Assembly: GCA_964502665.1 (NCBI GenBank)
Contig: CAZCXP010000113.1
Span: 1-8,272, forward strand
Direction: 5' to 3'
From: SOKG01 sp964502665
GTDB lineage: Bacteria > Chloroflexota > Dehalococcoidia > SZUA-161
Length of the DNA: 8,272 nucleotides
Below the pieces are notes generated by a model. It was not told the DNA's origin. It saw only the letters and a list, made by a program, of their open reading frames with translations, and ran no database searches. How positions within the stretch are numbered: position 1 is the first letter of the stretch; each line of letters begins with the position of its first letter. The position numbers and the translations under genes are program-made. This document shows, one piece after another, positions 1 to 4,916 of the stretch.

Positions 1-1252
1 ATTTTTCGCTTCCCTTGCCTAACTTCTGGGACATCCTTCTCGTTCCCTCAGCCAGGAGATCACCGATACCCTCTCTTTTTGCTATCTTGTGTACTAGCTC
101 TACTACAACGTCAGCGTCACCAAATCTGAGCTCCAATCCATCTGTATCCGATTTGGTCAGTATCCCCTTCTCATAGCATTCCATGGCGAAAGCAATCGTA
201 CTTCCGGTCGAGATCGTATCCAGGCCATAATCATCGCACAGGTAATGCGCCTTTGTAATCGCTTCCATATCAGTGACCTCGCACTGCCCACCGAGGGTTC
301 CAACGCTTTCGTACTCCGGCCCTTCTCCCTTGGCACCCTTGTATTTGCCGGTCCTGATTTCACTTCGTCTTCCACACTTGATTGGGCAAGCAAAGCATCC
401 CAAGGACTCTACGAGAACCTTTTCACTGAGGGCTTCCGCGTTTATTTTCTCCAACTCAGGAAAGACGCCGGTTTGCCAGTTTCTTGTAGGAAATCCACCC
501 CTTTCATTTACCATATCAATGACGGCGTTGGTGCCAAATGTCTCCAATGCCACTTTCAGCAAGGACTCCTCAACCAGCTCAAACTGTTTCTTTGCTACCT
601 CGGCAAAAGCCTTTGGGTTGGCCACTTTGACTGGCATTGTCCCGCGCACGGCAATAGCTTTTAATCGCTTCGAGCCCATTACAGCCCCGCCGCCACATCT
701 TCCTGCGGCTCGGTGGAGGTCGCTGATGGTGCTGGCATATCTAACTTGATTCTCGCCGGCTAGTCCAATACAAACAACATTAAACTTGTCCCCTAGCTCT
801 TCCTTTATCAGCTTTGTAGTTTCGGAAACGCCCTTGCCCCACAGATGTTTCGCATCTCTAAGCTCAGCTTTGCCCTCCTCAATTACAAGGTAGACAGGTT
901 TTGGTGAGATGCCTTGAAGAATGATTCCGTCAAAACCTGTTCTCTTGAAGTCTACCCCCCAAAAGCCGCCTACATTTGATTGCGCCCAAATATTAGTTAA
1001 AGGCGATTTGAAAACCAGGGTGTATCTCCCGGTGCTGGGAGCCTGAGCTCCGGTTATTGCTCCAGTCATAAGGATAAGCTCACTTTCAGGGCCTAGCGGG
1101 TCTGCCCCCTTGGGAACCTCGTGATAAAGATAATGGGTTGCTAGCCCGGCACCGGTTAAGAACTTGTCAAACAGGTCTTCAGGAATTCCCTCTTCTGAAA
1201 CTTTGGACTCCGACAAATTAACCCTCAGGATTTTCCCATGGCCTCCAAACAT
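1..1252 (-). CDS. aor: Aldehyde:ferredoxin oxidoreductase (tungsten AOR family), C-terminus cut by window edge
   Basis: This enzyme family oxidises aldehydes to carboxylic acids (reversibly) with ferredoxin as electron partner, using a tungsten bis-pterin cofactor and one [4Fe-4S] cluster. About 417 codons are present and the frame is open to the left edge; the family is usually about 600 residues, so roughly the last third is missing. The N-terminus reads MFGGHGKILRVNLSE, the usual AOR opening. The FWGVDFKRTGFDG stretch and RAAGRCGGGAVMGSKRLKAI match the N-terminal pterin-binding domain. The cluster motif CFACPIKC gives C286, C289 and C293, and DDYGLD at 340-345 is the DxxGxD pterin motif; both sit within two residues of their places in the Pyrococcus enzyme. 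The fourth cluster cysteine would lie outside the window. I chose the ATG at 1252 over the in-frame one at 1264 because GGAGG (1262-1258) lies 5 bases before it and overlaps the upstream ATG. It lies 76 bases after the alcohol dehydrogenase gene on the same strand. Which aldehyde is used cannot be told. Confidence 0.95.
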   Translation of the reverse strand, partial: MFGGHGKILRVNLSESKVSEEGIPEDLFDKFLTGAGLATHYLYHEVPKGADPLGPESELILMTGAITGAQAPSTGRYTLVFKSPLTNIWAQSNVGGFWGVDFKRTGFDGIILQGISPKPVYLVIEEGKAELRDAKHLWGKGVSETTKLIKEELGDKFNVVCIGLAGENQVRYASTISDLHRAAGRCGGGAVMGSKRLKAIAVRGTMPVKVANPKAFAEVAKKQFELVEESLLKVALETFGTNAVIDMVNERGGFPTRNWQTGVFPELEKINAEALSEKVLVESLGCFACPIKCGRRSEIRTGKYKGAKGEGPEYESVGTLGGQCEVTDMEAITKAHYLCDDYGLDTISTGSTIAFAMECYEKGILTKSDTDGLELRFGDADVVVELVHKIAKREGIGDLLAEGTRRMSQKLGKGSEK

Positions 1253-1257
1253 CTCTA

Positions 1258-1262
1258 CCTCC
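1258..1262 (-). promoter_or_regulatory. Ribosome binding site deciding the AOR start
   Basis: GGAGG on the minus strand lies 5 bases before the ATG at 1252. The alternative ATG at 1264-1262 shares bases with this site and has only A/T-rich sequence before it, so 1252 is the better start. Confidence 0.7.
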
Positions 1263-1281
1263 ATTATTCTTACTAATTACA

Positions 1282-1287
1282 ATTATA
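1282..1287 (-). promoter_or_regulatory. Possible -10 element for AOR
   Basis: A perfect TATAAT on the minus strand would start transcription about 23 bases before the AOR start codon. No recognisable -35 hexamer is found 16-18 bases upstream (the sequence there is AGCGTC), so this is only suggestive. If real, AOR can be expressed separately from the upstream alcohol dehydrogenase gene. Confidence 0.3.
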
Positions 1288-1292
1288 GCAAT

Positions 1293-1320
1293 GTAGGGGC
1301 GCAGGACGCTATGCCTCTAC
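1293..1320. repeat. Imperfect inverted repeat between alcohol dehydrogenase and AOR genes
   Basis: GTAGGGGC and GCCTCTAC form 8-base arms with one mismatch around a 12-base centre. It starts 8 bases after the end of the alcohol dehydrogenase gene, so the transcript could fold it into a hairpin. No run of T follows on the minus strand, so it is not a canonical intrinsic terminator. GTAGGGGC-type arms recall intergenic palindromes seen in many bacterial genomes (general knowledge, not checked). Confidence 0.45.
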
Positions 1321-1328
1321 CGAAACGT

Positions 1329-2492
1329 CTAGAAGTCCACCGACCGGCCATCGTAGGCGTAGAGGAAAAGCTGTCGCAGTTCCTCGTAGGAGGGGGTACG
1401 GACAGCGGTGATTATTTGCGTGTCGTTGAAAGCGTCGTCCACAAGCTTGTCCAATTGCGCTTCGTAGGCCTGGCGCTCGATGCCCAGTTCGGCGACGCTG
1501 GTGGGGTTGCCAACTTGGTGGCATAAGTCACGGATGTGCGCAGCTAGCGACCGTGCAGCCTTCTCGCCACCCTCATTAGAGCAGCCGATGAAGGCTGCCA
1601 GTTCCGCGAATCGCGCCGGCTCTTCGCTGGCAGCGAACTCGATGGTATAGGGGAGGAAGAGAGCGACGGCGCGACCGTGGGGTATGTGGAATACCGCGCC
1701 CAGCACGTGGCCCATGGCGTGGGCCATCGAGGCCATGGCATTGCCGAAGCCCAGGCCGGCGCAGGTGGCGGCGTTGTGCATCCTCTCCCGAGCCTCCATG
1801 TCGGAACCGTCGGCAACGGCACGGGGCAGATACTGGAAGACGAGGCGAGCGGCGTTGAGGCACAGGCCGTCGGTGATGTCGGTATGCCAGTTGCAGGTGT
1901 AGCCTTCGACGGCGTGGGTCAGCGCATCCAGGCCTGTGTCGGCGGTCAACTGGGGGGGCATCCCTGCCGCCATCTCGGGGTCGACGATAGCGATATCGGC
2001 GTGGTTCTCTCGATGCCCGAGCCCCATCTTGCGCTGCCCCTCGGTATCGGTCAGCACGATGCCCCAGGTGACCTCGGCCCCGGTGCCGCTGGTGGTGGGT
2101 ATGGTGATGAGGCGCGCTTTCTGGCGCAGGCGCAACTCCATGATTGGGCTGATGGCGGCTGGCTCCAGTTCAGGCCACTCGTAGAGTACCCAGATGGCCT
2201 TGGCGGCATCCATTGGCGAGCCCCCGCCCACGCCGATGATCCAGTCAGGCTCGACCTCCAGGGCTACCTTTGCGCCGCGCTGCACCGTCTGCACGCTGGG
2301 CTCGGGCTCGACCTCATCGAATATGTGTACTTCGATACCGGCGCTGTCAAGGTGGGCCTTCACCCTGTCCACCAGGCCCAGTTGGACGATTAGCTTGTCG
2401 GTTACGACAAGGGCGCGCCGGCCCTCCAACTCGTCGAGGGTATCCAGCGCCTCTTCACCGAAGGCGATTCGCGGTGAGTCGAAGTTCCACAT
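1329..2492 (-). CDS. Iron-containing (group III) alcohol dehydrogenase
   Basis: This is a cytoplasmic NAD(P)-dependent alcohol/aldehyde oxidoreductase of the Fe-ADH family, 387 residues, the normal length. The nucleotide-binding motif GVGGGSPMDAAKAI lies at 87-100 and PTTSGTGAEVT at 132-142. The metal ligands are all visible: D189 and H193 in TGLDALTHAVE, H258 in MAHAMGH (second His H262), and H272 in IPHGRAVA, close to their positions in FucO (D196, H200, H263, H277). I chose the ATG at 2492 rather than the in-frame ATG at 2522 because GGAGG lies 8 bases before it and the protein then begins MWNFDSPRIAFGEEAL, a typical family start. AOR follows 76 bases downstream on the same strand, so the pair could interconvert acid, aldehyde and alcohol. 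The substrate is unknown; family members act on propanediol, butanol, lactaldehyde, hydroxybutyrate and others. GC is high: 70% in a 60-base hand count at 1741-1800. Confidence 0.95.
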   Translation of the reverse strand: MWNFDSPRIAFGEEALDTLDELEGRRALVVTDKLIVQLGLVDRVKAHLDSAGIEVHIFDEVEPEPSVQTVQRGAKVALEVEPDWIIGVGGGSPMDAAKAIWVLYEWPELEPAAISPIMELRLRQKARLITIPTTSGTGAEVTWGIVLTDTEGQRKMGLGHRENHADIAIVDPEMAAGMPPQLTADTGLDALTHAVEGYTCNWHTDITDGLCLNAARLVFQYLPRAVADGSDMEARERMHNAATCAGLGFGNAMASMAHAMGHVLGAVFHIPHGRAVALFLPYTIEFAASEEPARFAELAAFIGCSNEGGEKAARSLAAHIRDLCHQVGNPTSVAELGIERQAYEAQLDKLVDDAFNDTQIITAVRTPSYEELRQLFLYAYDGRSVDF

Positions 2493-2500
2493 CTCGTTAA

Positions 2501-2505
2501 CCTCC
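2501..2505 (-). promoter_or_regulatory. Ribosome binding site deciding the alcohol dehydrogenase start
   Basis: GGAGG with an 8-base spacer TTAACGAG before the ATG at 2492. The spacer matches the one before the small membrane protein gene at 4542 in 7 of 8 bases. Confidence 0.75.
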
Positions 2506-2542
2506 CTCTGATAGACGATCAAAGACGACTGATGAAAGACTG

Positions 2543-2571
2543 ATGATAGGTAACGAAGGGGGAATTGCCAG
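2543..2571 (-). promoter_or_regulatory. Candidate sigma-70-type promoter for the alcohol dehydrogenase
   Basis: On the minus strand CTGGCA (2571-2566, 4 of 6 to TTGACA) is followed after 17 bases by TATCAT (2548-2543, 5 of 6 to TATAAT). The predicted start near 2536 gives a leader of about 43 bases, excluding the longer in-frame ATG at 2522 only by preference of ribosome binding site, not by transcript length. Confidence 0.4.
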
Positions 2572-2610
2572 TTATGCCCGTCCTACACCCTCTCTCCACC
2601 GTCCTTGCTG

Positions 2611-3021
2611 TCAGTCACCGAAGTCGGTGGGTACACGCGAGACACAGTTGACCATCTCTTTAGCTGCCTTGGGGTAGCGCATGACTTTCATCATGTCACC
2701 CTTCAATTTCAATTTGCGCGTCATCATGCCCGGGATAGGGTCCAACTTCCCTTCGATGACCTTGCGCCAGTTGGTAGCTGAGGCGCGGATGCTGAACTGT
2801 GCCTCCCGCTCGCCCTCGCTGGCAACCAATGCAGCATCGGTGCACTTGCCGTGATAGAGGCCGATGAAGAGATAGGCGGTCTCGGGAAGGGTGTTGTCAG
2901 CCTCGACGATGAAGATGAAGTCCCCCACCCAGTCTTTGGCCGACCTCTCGTATGCCTCGCTGGCGTTGAGCTGCTTGGCGAATTCCTTGGCCCATTCATC
3001 GGACGGGAATCTCAGTGCCAT
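2611..3021 (-). CDS. SCP-2 sterol-transfer family protein
   Basis: This is a 136-residue single-domain protein resembling the SCP-2 (sterol carrier protein 2) fold, which forms a hydrophobic tunnel for lipids or acyl-CoA. The C-terminal half carries the typical pattern: a tryptophan in SATNWRKVIEGKLDPIPGMM (about 81-100), then TRKLKLKGDMMKVMRY (about 101-115), matching the family's W-x-x-[IV]-x-x-G-x-x-[DN]-P then G/R-K-[LV]-K-[LV]-x-GD signature. There is no signal peptide or membrane segment, so it is expected in the cytoplasm. The ATG at 3021 has GGAGG 7 bases before it. It lies 118 bases upstream of the alcohol dehydrogenase gene on the same strand, which has its own candidate promoter, so co-transcription is uncertain. 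Bacterial standalone SCP-2 proteins often accompany acyl-CoA enzymes, and an acyl-CoA dehydrogenase lies about 1.9 kb away here. The actual ligand is unknown. Confidence 0.8.
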   Translation of the reverse strand: MALRFPSDEWAKEFAKQLNASEAYERSAKDWVGDFIFIVEADNTLPETAYLFIGLYHGKCTDAALVASEGEREAQFSIRASATNWRKVIEGKLDPIPGMMTRKLKLKGDMMKVMRYPKAAKEMVNCVSRVPTDFGD

Positions 3022-3066
3022 GATTCTTCCTCCTGCCTCGACTTCTGCCCGCAGGCGTTTAGCTCC

Positions 3067-3079
3067 ACCGCCTGGCGGT
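3067..3079. promoter_or_regulatory. Palindrome just downstream of the SCP-2 promoter (possible operator)
   Basis: ACCGCCTGGCGGT is a perfect palindrome with 6-base arms around one base. It covers about +2 to +14 relative to the predicted start of the SCP-2 transcript, a common place for a repressor site or a short leader hairpin. No regulator gene is identified. Confidence 0.35.
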
Positions 3080-3087
3080 TAGCGCTC

Positions 3088-3117
3088 AGTGTAACACTCA
3101 GTCGGGGTGAAAGTCAA
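3088..3117 (-). promoter_or_regulatory. Candidate promoter for the SCP-2 gene with a palindrome on its -10
   Basis: On the minus strand TTGACT (3117-3112, 5 of 6) is followed after 18 bases by TACACT (3093-3088), preceded by TG in extended -10 position. The -10 is embedded in the perfect palindrome AGTGTAACACT (3088-3098), which could be an operator. The predicted start is near 3081, leaving a leader of about 60 bases. Confidence 0.5.
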
Positions 3118-3195
3118 TGTATGTAGTCGTCGAGTACGCTAGTGATACGTCACCGTTCGCCCGCTCAGAAGACGGTATTCATCTTGCGTGTCGGC

Positions 3196-3963
3196 TCAGA
3201 TTGAGACCTCTGTTCTCCACCTGCCGATGGCGCCGCTTAACGCCACCACCAGGGCGCCGGCGAAGGCTAGTGCGGAACCGGCCTGGACTATGTTTATCCA
3301 TTCGGCGGGGTAGGTATTCTCGTGCAGCCACCAGAGGATATAGAGGGCGTTGCCGGCAACACAAAATGCGCACAGGCTGCCCAGCGAAGCCCATAGCGCC
3401 CTGGTCGCTGCCTTTGCGGCAAAGGAATAGATGGCGGAAATGAGCACCAGAGAGGCGAATATGATCACGAGGACGACGGGAAGGCCGAAGCCAGCCCAGA
3501 GTGGGCACTCTTGGATGCAGCCGGGGTCCATCAGAAAGCTGGCTTCCCAATCCTCTGACGATCCCCAGAGCCTTATTGTGTACCAGGGAACTGCCAGCGA
3601 CACCAGCATCATAACGGCGCCGACACCGGCGGCTATGACGTTTGGCAGTGGGGAGGCTCGCTCAACCTGAGGGGTTGCGGAAGCGGCCGGAGTGGTCGCC
3701 TGCTCCAGGTCCTGCCCGCACTGGCTGCAAAACCTTTCCCCAGGGGTGGCATCGGCGCCGCATTGGGGACAGGCGACTGTCAGGCTGGCCCCGCACTGGT
3801 CGCAGAACCGTGCCTCTGGTCTGACCTGGGCGCCGCATTGAGGACAGGACTTTGCTGAAGTTGTAGGGGCTCTCGGTGGTGCGGTGGCTTCCAGCTTGGT
3901 GCCGCAATTCGTGCAAAACCTCATATCGTCGGGGTTATTAAAGCCACACTCTGGACAGCGCAT
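3196..3963 (-). CDS. Triple zinc-ribbon membrane protein of unknown function
   Basis: This 255-residue protein has three tandem zinc ribbons followed by four membrane helices. The cysteine pairs are C3/C6 with C17/C20, C40/C43 with C54/C57, and C65/C68 with C79/C82, each of the form CPxCG ... FCxxCG and each expected to bind one zinc. A low-complexity Ala/Thr/Pro linker (about 84-105) leads to hydrophobic segments near 108-129, 156-180, 189-212 and 224-247. Two extra cysteines (C149 and C153) lie in the loop after the first helix. The ribbons should face the cytoplasm because there is no signal peptide. Such double or triple ribbon proteins are common in bacteria and usually uncharacterised; ribbons may bind protein or nucleic acid. 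The ATG at 3963 has only a weak AAGGGA ribosome site. It is 174 bases from the SCP-2 gene, same strand. A TACAAT-like box lies about 70 bases upstream without a clear -35. Confidence 0.85.
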   Translation of the reverse strand: MRCPECGFNNPDDMRFCTNCGTKLEATAPPRAPTTSAKSCPQCGAQVRPEARFCDQCGASLTVACPQCGADATPGERFCSQCGQDLEQATTPAASATPQVERASPLPNVIAAGVGAVMMLVSLAVPWYTIRLWGSSEDWEASFLMDPGCIQECPLWAGFGLPVVLVIIFASLVLISAIYSFAAKAATRALWASLGSLCAFCVAGNALYILWWLHENTYPAEWINIVQAGSALAFAGALVVALSGAIGRWRTEVSI

Positions 3964-4260
3964 AGTTCTTTCCCTTGTACTCTTTGCTCTCCCCGCTGAC
4001 TTACATGCCAGGCTGGGATCAATTGTACCCGAAGAGCACAGGAAGCATAGATGGACCTATTACTTGGCGCCAGACTGCCCCAGCACGGTGACAGCCGTGG
4101 TTGCAATCATGCGCAAAAGAAGCTCCGTATCCGGTAGCCCAGGGAAGAAACGCGCCCAGGATACCGAAAGAAGCCGGCTGGGGTGAGAGCGCCTGCGGCG
4201 TCGGCCTTGATCAGCGCGGTGAACATGGATAGCCTTGTGCCCCCCGCGCCTGGGCCAGGC
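3964..4260. other. Intergenic region between the zinc-ribbon and small membrane protein genes
   Basis: These 297 bases hold no convincing gene. A 39-codon minus-strand frame (4107-4226) lacks a proper ribosome site. A 13-base palindrome abuts the stop codon of the membrane protein gene at the right end, and weak promoter-like A/T-richer sequence lies near 4020-4035. Confidence 0.6.
4248..4260 (-). terminator. Short GC hairpin directly after the small membrane protein gene
   Basis: GCCTGGCCCAGGC (minus strand) has perfect 6-base arms around one central base and begins right after the TAG stop. A G-rich stretch rather than a T run follows, so this is at best a weak or factor-assisted terminator. 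Confidence 0.3.
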
Positions 4261-4542
4261 CTACCACGCGATGTTTAGTATCCCCATTCCCATGATCTGC
4301 GGGGCAATACCGGCTAGAACAAACCCGCCCGCTATGGCCAGGCCGAGACGCAGGTAGCCCTCCACTTCCAGCAAAAGGGCTCCACCGAAAAGCGCTAGGG
4401 TGGTAAAGATGAGCCCGGCATCTACCAGTCCTGTCGTCTCGGCGTCGAAGCCGATGACGAGCAGAATAATCCCCAGCGCCAGCGCTGCAAGGAACAAGTT
4501 AGTCGGAGTAAGGGATAGGGTAGCTTTCTTCTCTTCTTCCAT
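4261..4542 (-). CDS. Small three-helix membrane protein, unknown function
   Basis: This 93-residue protein begins with a charged head (MEEEKKATLSLTP), followed by hydrophobic segments near 14-32, 39-58 and 65-90, ending INIAW-like at a short C-terminus (NIAW). I do not recognise a family, and no catalytic or metal-binding residues stand out. I chose the ATG at 4542 rather than the in-frame ATG at 4605 for two reasons: GGAGG lies 8 bases before it, and the upstream ATG overlaps the -35 box of a near-consensus promoter whose predicted start (about 4570) lies downstream of that ATG. The strong promoter and ribosome site argue that this small gene is real and well expressed. It is divergent from the acyl-CoA dehydrogenase gene, and 297 bases separate it from the zinc-ribbon gene on the same strand. 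Confidence 0.8.
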   Translation of the reverse strand: MEEEKKATLSLTPTNLFLAALALGIILLVIGFDAETTGLVDAGLIFTTLALFGGALLLEVEGYLRLGLAIAGGFVLAGIAPQIMGMGILNIAW

Positions 4543-4550
4543 TTCGTTAA

Positions 4551-4555
4551 CCTCC
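4551..4555 (-). promoter_or_regulatory. Ribosome binding site deciding the small membrane protein start
   Basis: GGAGG with the 8-base spacer TTAACGAA before the ATG at 4542. The spacer is nearly identical to that of the alcohol dehydrogenase gene (TTAACGAG). Confidence 0.75.
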
Positions 4556-4576
4556 TCTTTTGGGATAGTGTGCCTA

Positions 4577-4605
4577 ATACTAGCGGAGACAGATAGCGAT
4601 GTCAA
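4577..4605 (-). promoter_or_regulatory. Near-consensus sigma-70-type promoter for the small membrane protein
   Basis: On the minus strand a perfect TTGACA (4605-4600) is followed after exactly 17 bases by TAGTAT (4582-4577, 5 of 6 to TATAAT). The predicted start is near 4570, giving a leader of about 28 bases that contains the ribosome site. Confidence 0.7.
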
Positions 4606-4784
4606 CAGTGCCCGTACTTCTGTGCCGTGCGGCCGTTCTGCTTCAAGTGGTCAATGTGATGTCCTCCTTCCTTGGCGCTCGCCGACAATCGATTCATTCC
4701 CCACGTAACATATATATCATAATTGGTATACAATCCTACCCTTGCGGCATTCGGGGGCAAAAGGAAAGGCTACAAACCCTCACC

Positions 4785-4820
4785 TATATTTACTTATATT
4801 TACTATACTTTACTATACTA
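4785..4820. repeat. 10-base-period A/T-rich tandem repeat
   Basis: Two identical TATATTTACT units are followed by a variant ATACTTTACT and a partial ATACTA, 3.6 units in all. The period is close to one helical turn and the array lies about 57-92 bases before the acyl-CoA dehydrogenase -10 box, so bending or repeated protein binding is possible. Confidence 0.7.
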
Positions 4821-4876
4821 CCTGGTTTCGCATAGGATTTTAACACACTTTTCAAACATTGCAATTCCCAATCCTG

Positions 4877-4882
4877 TATAAT
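4877..4882 (+). promoter_or_regulatory. -10 box for the acyl-CoA dehydrogenase
   Basis: A perfect TATAAT preceded directly by TG. No good -35 lies at 16-18 bases (TTGCAA at 4859-4864 leaves only 12), so activation or an extended -10-like mode is possible. A start near 4889 would exclude the in-frame ATG at 4881 and leave a leader of about 28 bases. Confidence 0.45.
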
Positions 4883-4916
4883 GAGTCCAAGACGGCCACC
4901 AGGGGAGGAAGTAGAC

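Larger units (their letters stand above)
4543..4916. other. Divergent intergenic control region
   Basis: These 374 bases separate the minus-strand membrane protein gene from the plus-strand acyl-CoA dehydrogenase gene. The left end holds the membrane protein promoter, the centre (about 4700-4735) is A/T-rich with alternating TA steps, then follows a 10-base-period tandem repeat (4785-4820) and a TATAAT box (4877-4882) facing right. No additional gene is supported. Confidence 0.7.

Noticed and set aside
273..749. Plus-strand reading frames of 139-158 codons at 245-749
   Set aside because: They lie opposite AOR, whose cluster and pterin motifs are intact; the translations are low-information Ser/Pro-rich sequence.
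1677..2393. A 238-codon plus-strand reading frame opposite the alcohol dehydrogenase
   Set aside because: It is antisense to a clear gene with all metal ligands; long antisense frames are expected at this GC content, and its protein is Gly/His-rich with no recognisable domain or ribosome site.
4107..4226. A 39-codon minus-strand frame in the gap between the zinc-ribbon and small membrane protein genes
   Set aside because: There is only a weak AAGG-like ribosome site, no recognisable protein pattern, and such a length is common by chance.
4785..4820. Short tandem array considered as a CRISPR or plasmid iteron set
   Set aside because: The units are 10 bases with no spacers, there are no cas or replication genes nearby, and only about 3.6 units exist.
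4859..4882. TTGCAA (4859-4864) as the -35 partner of TATAAT (4877-4882)
   Set aside because: The spacer is only 12 bases, too short for a normal sigma-70-type promoter.
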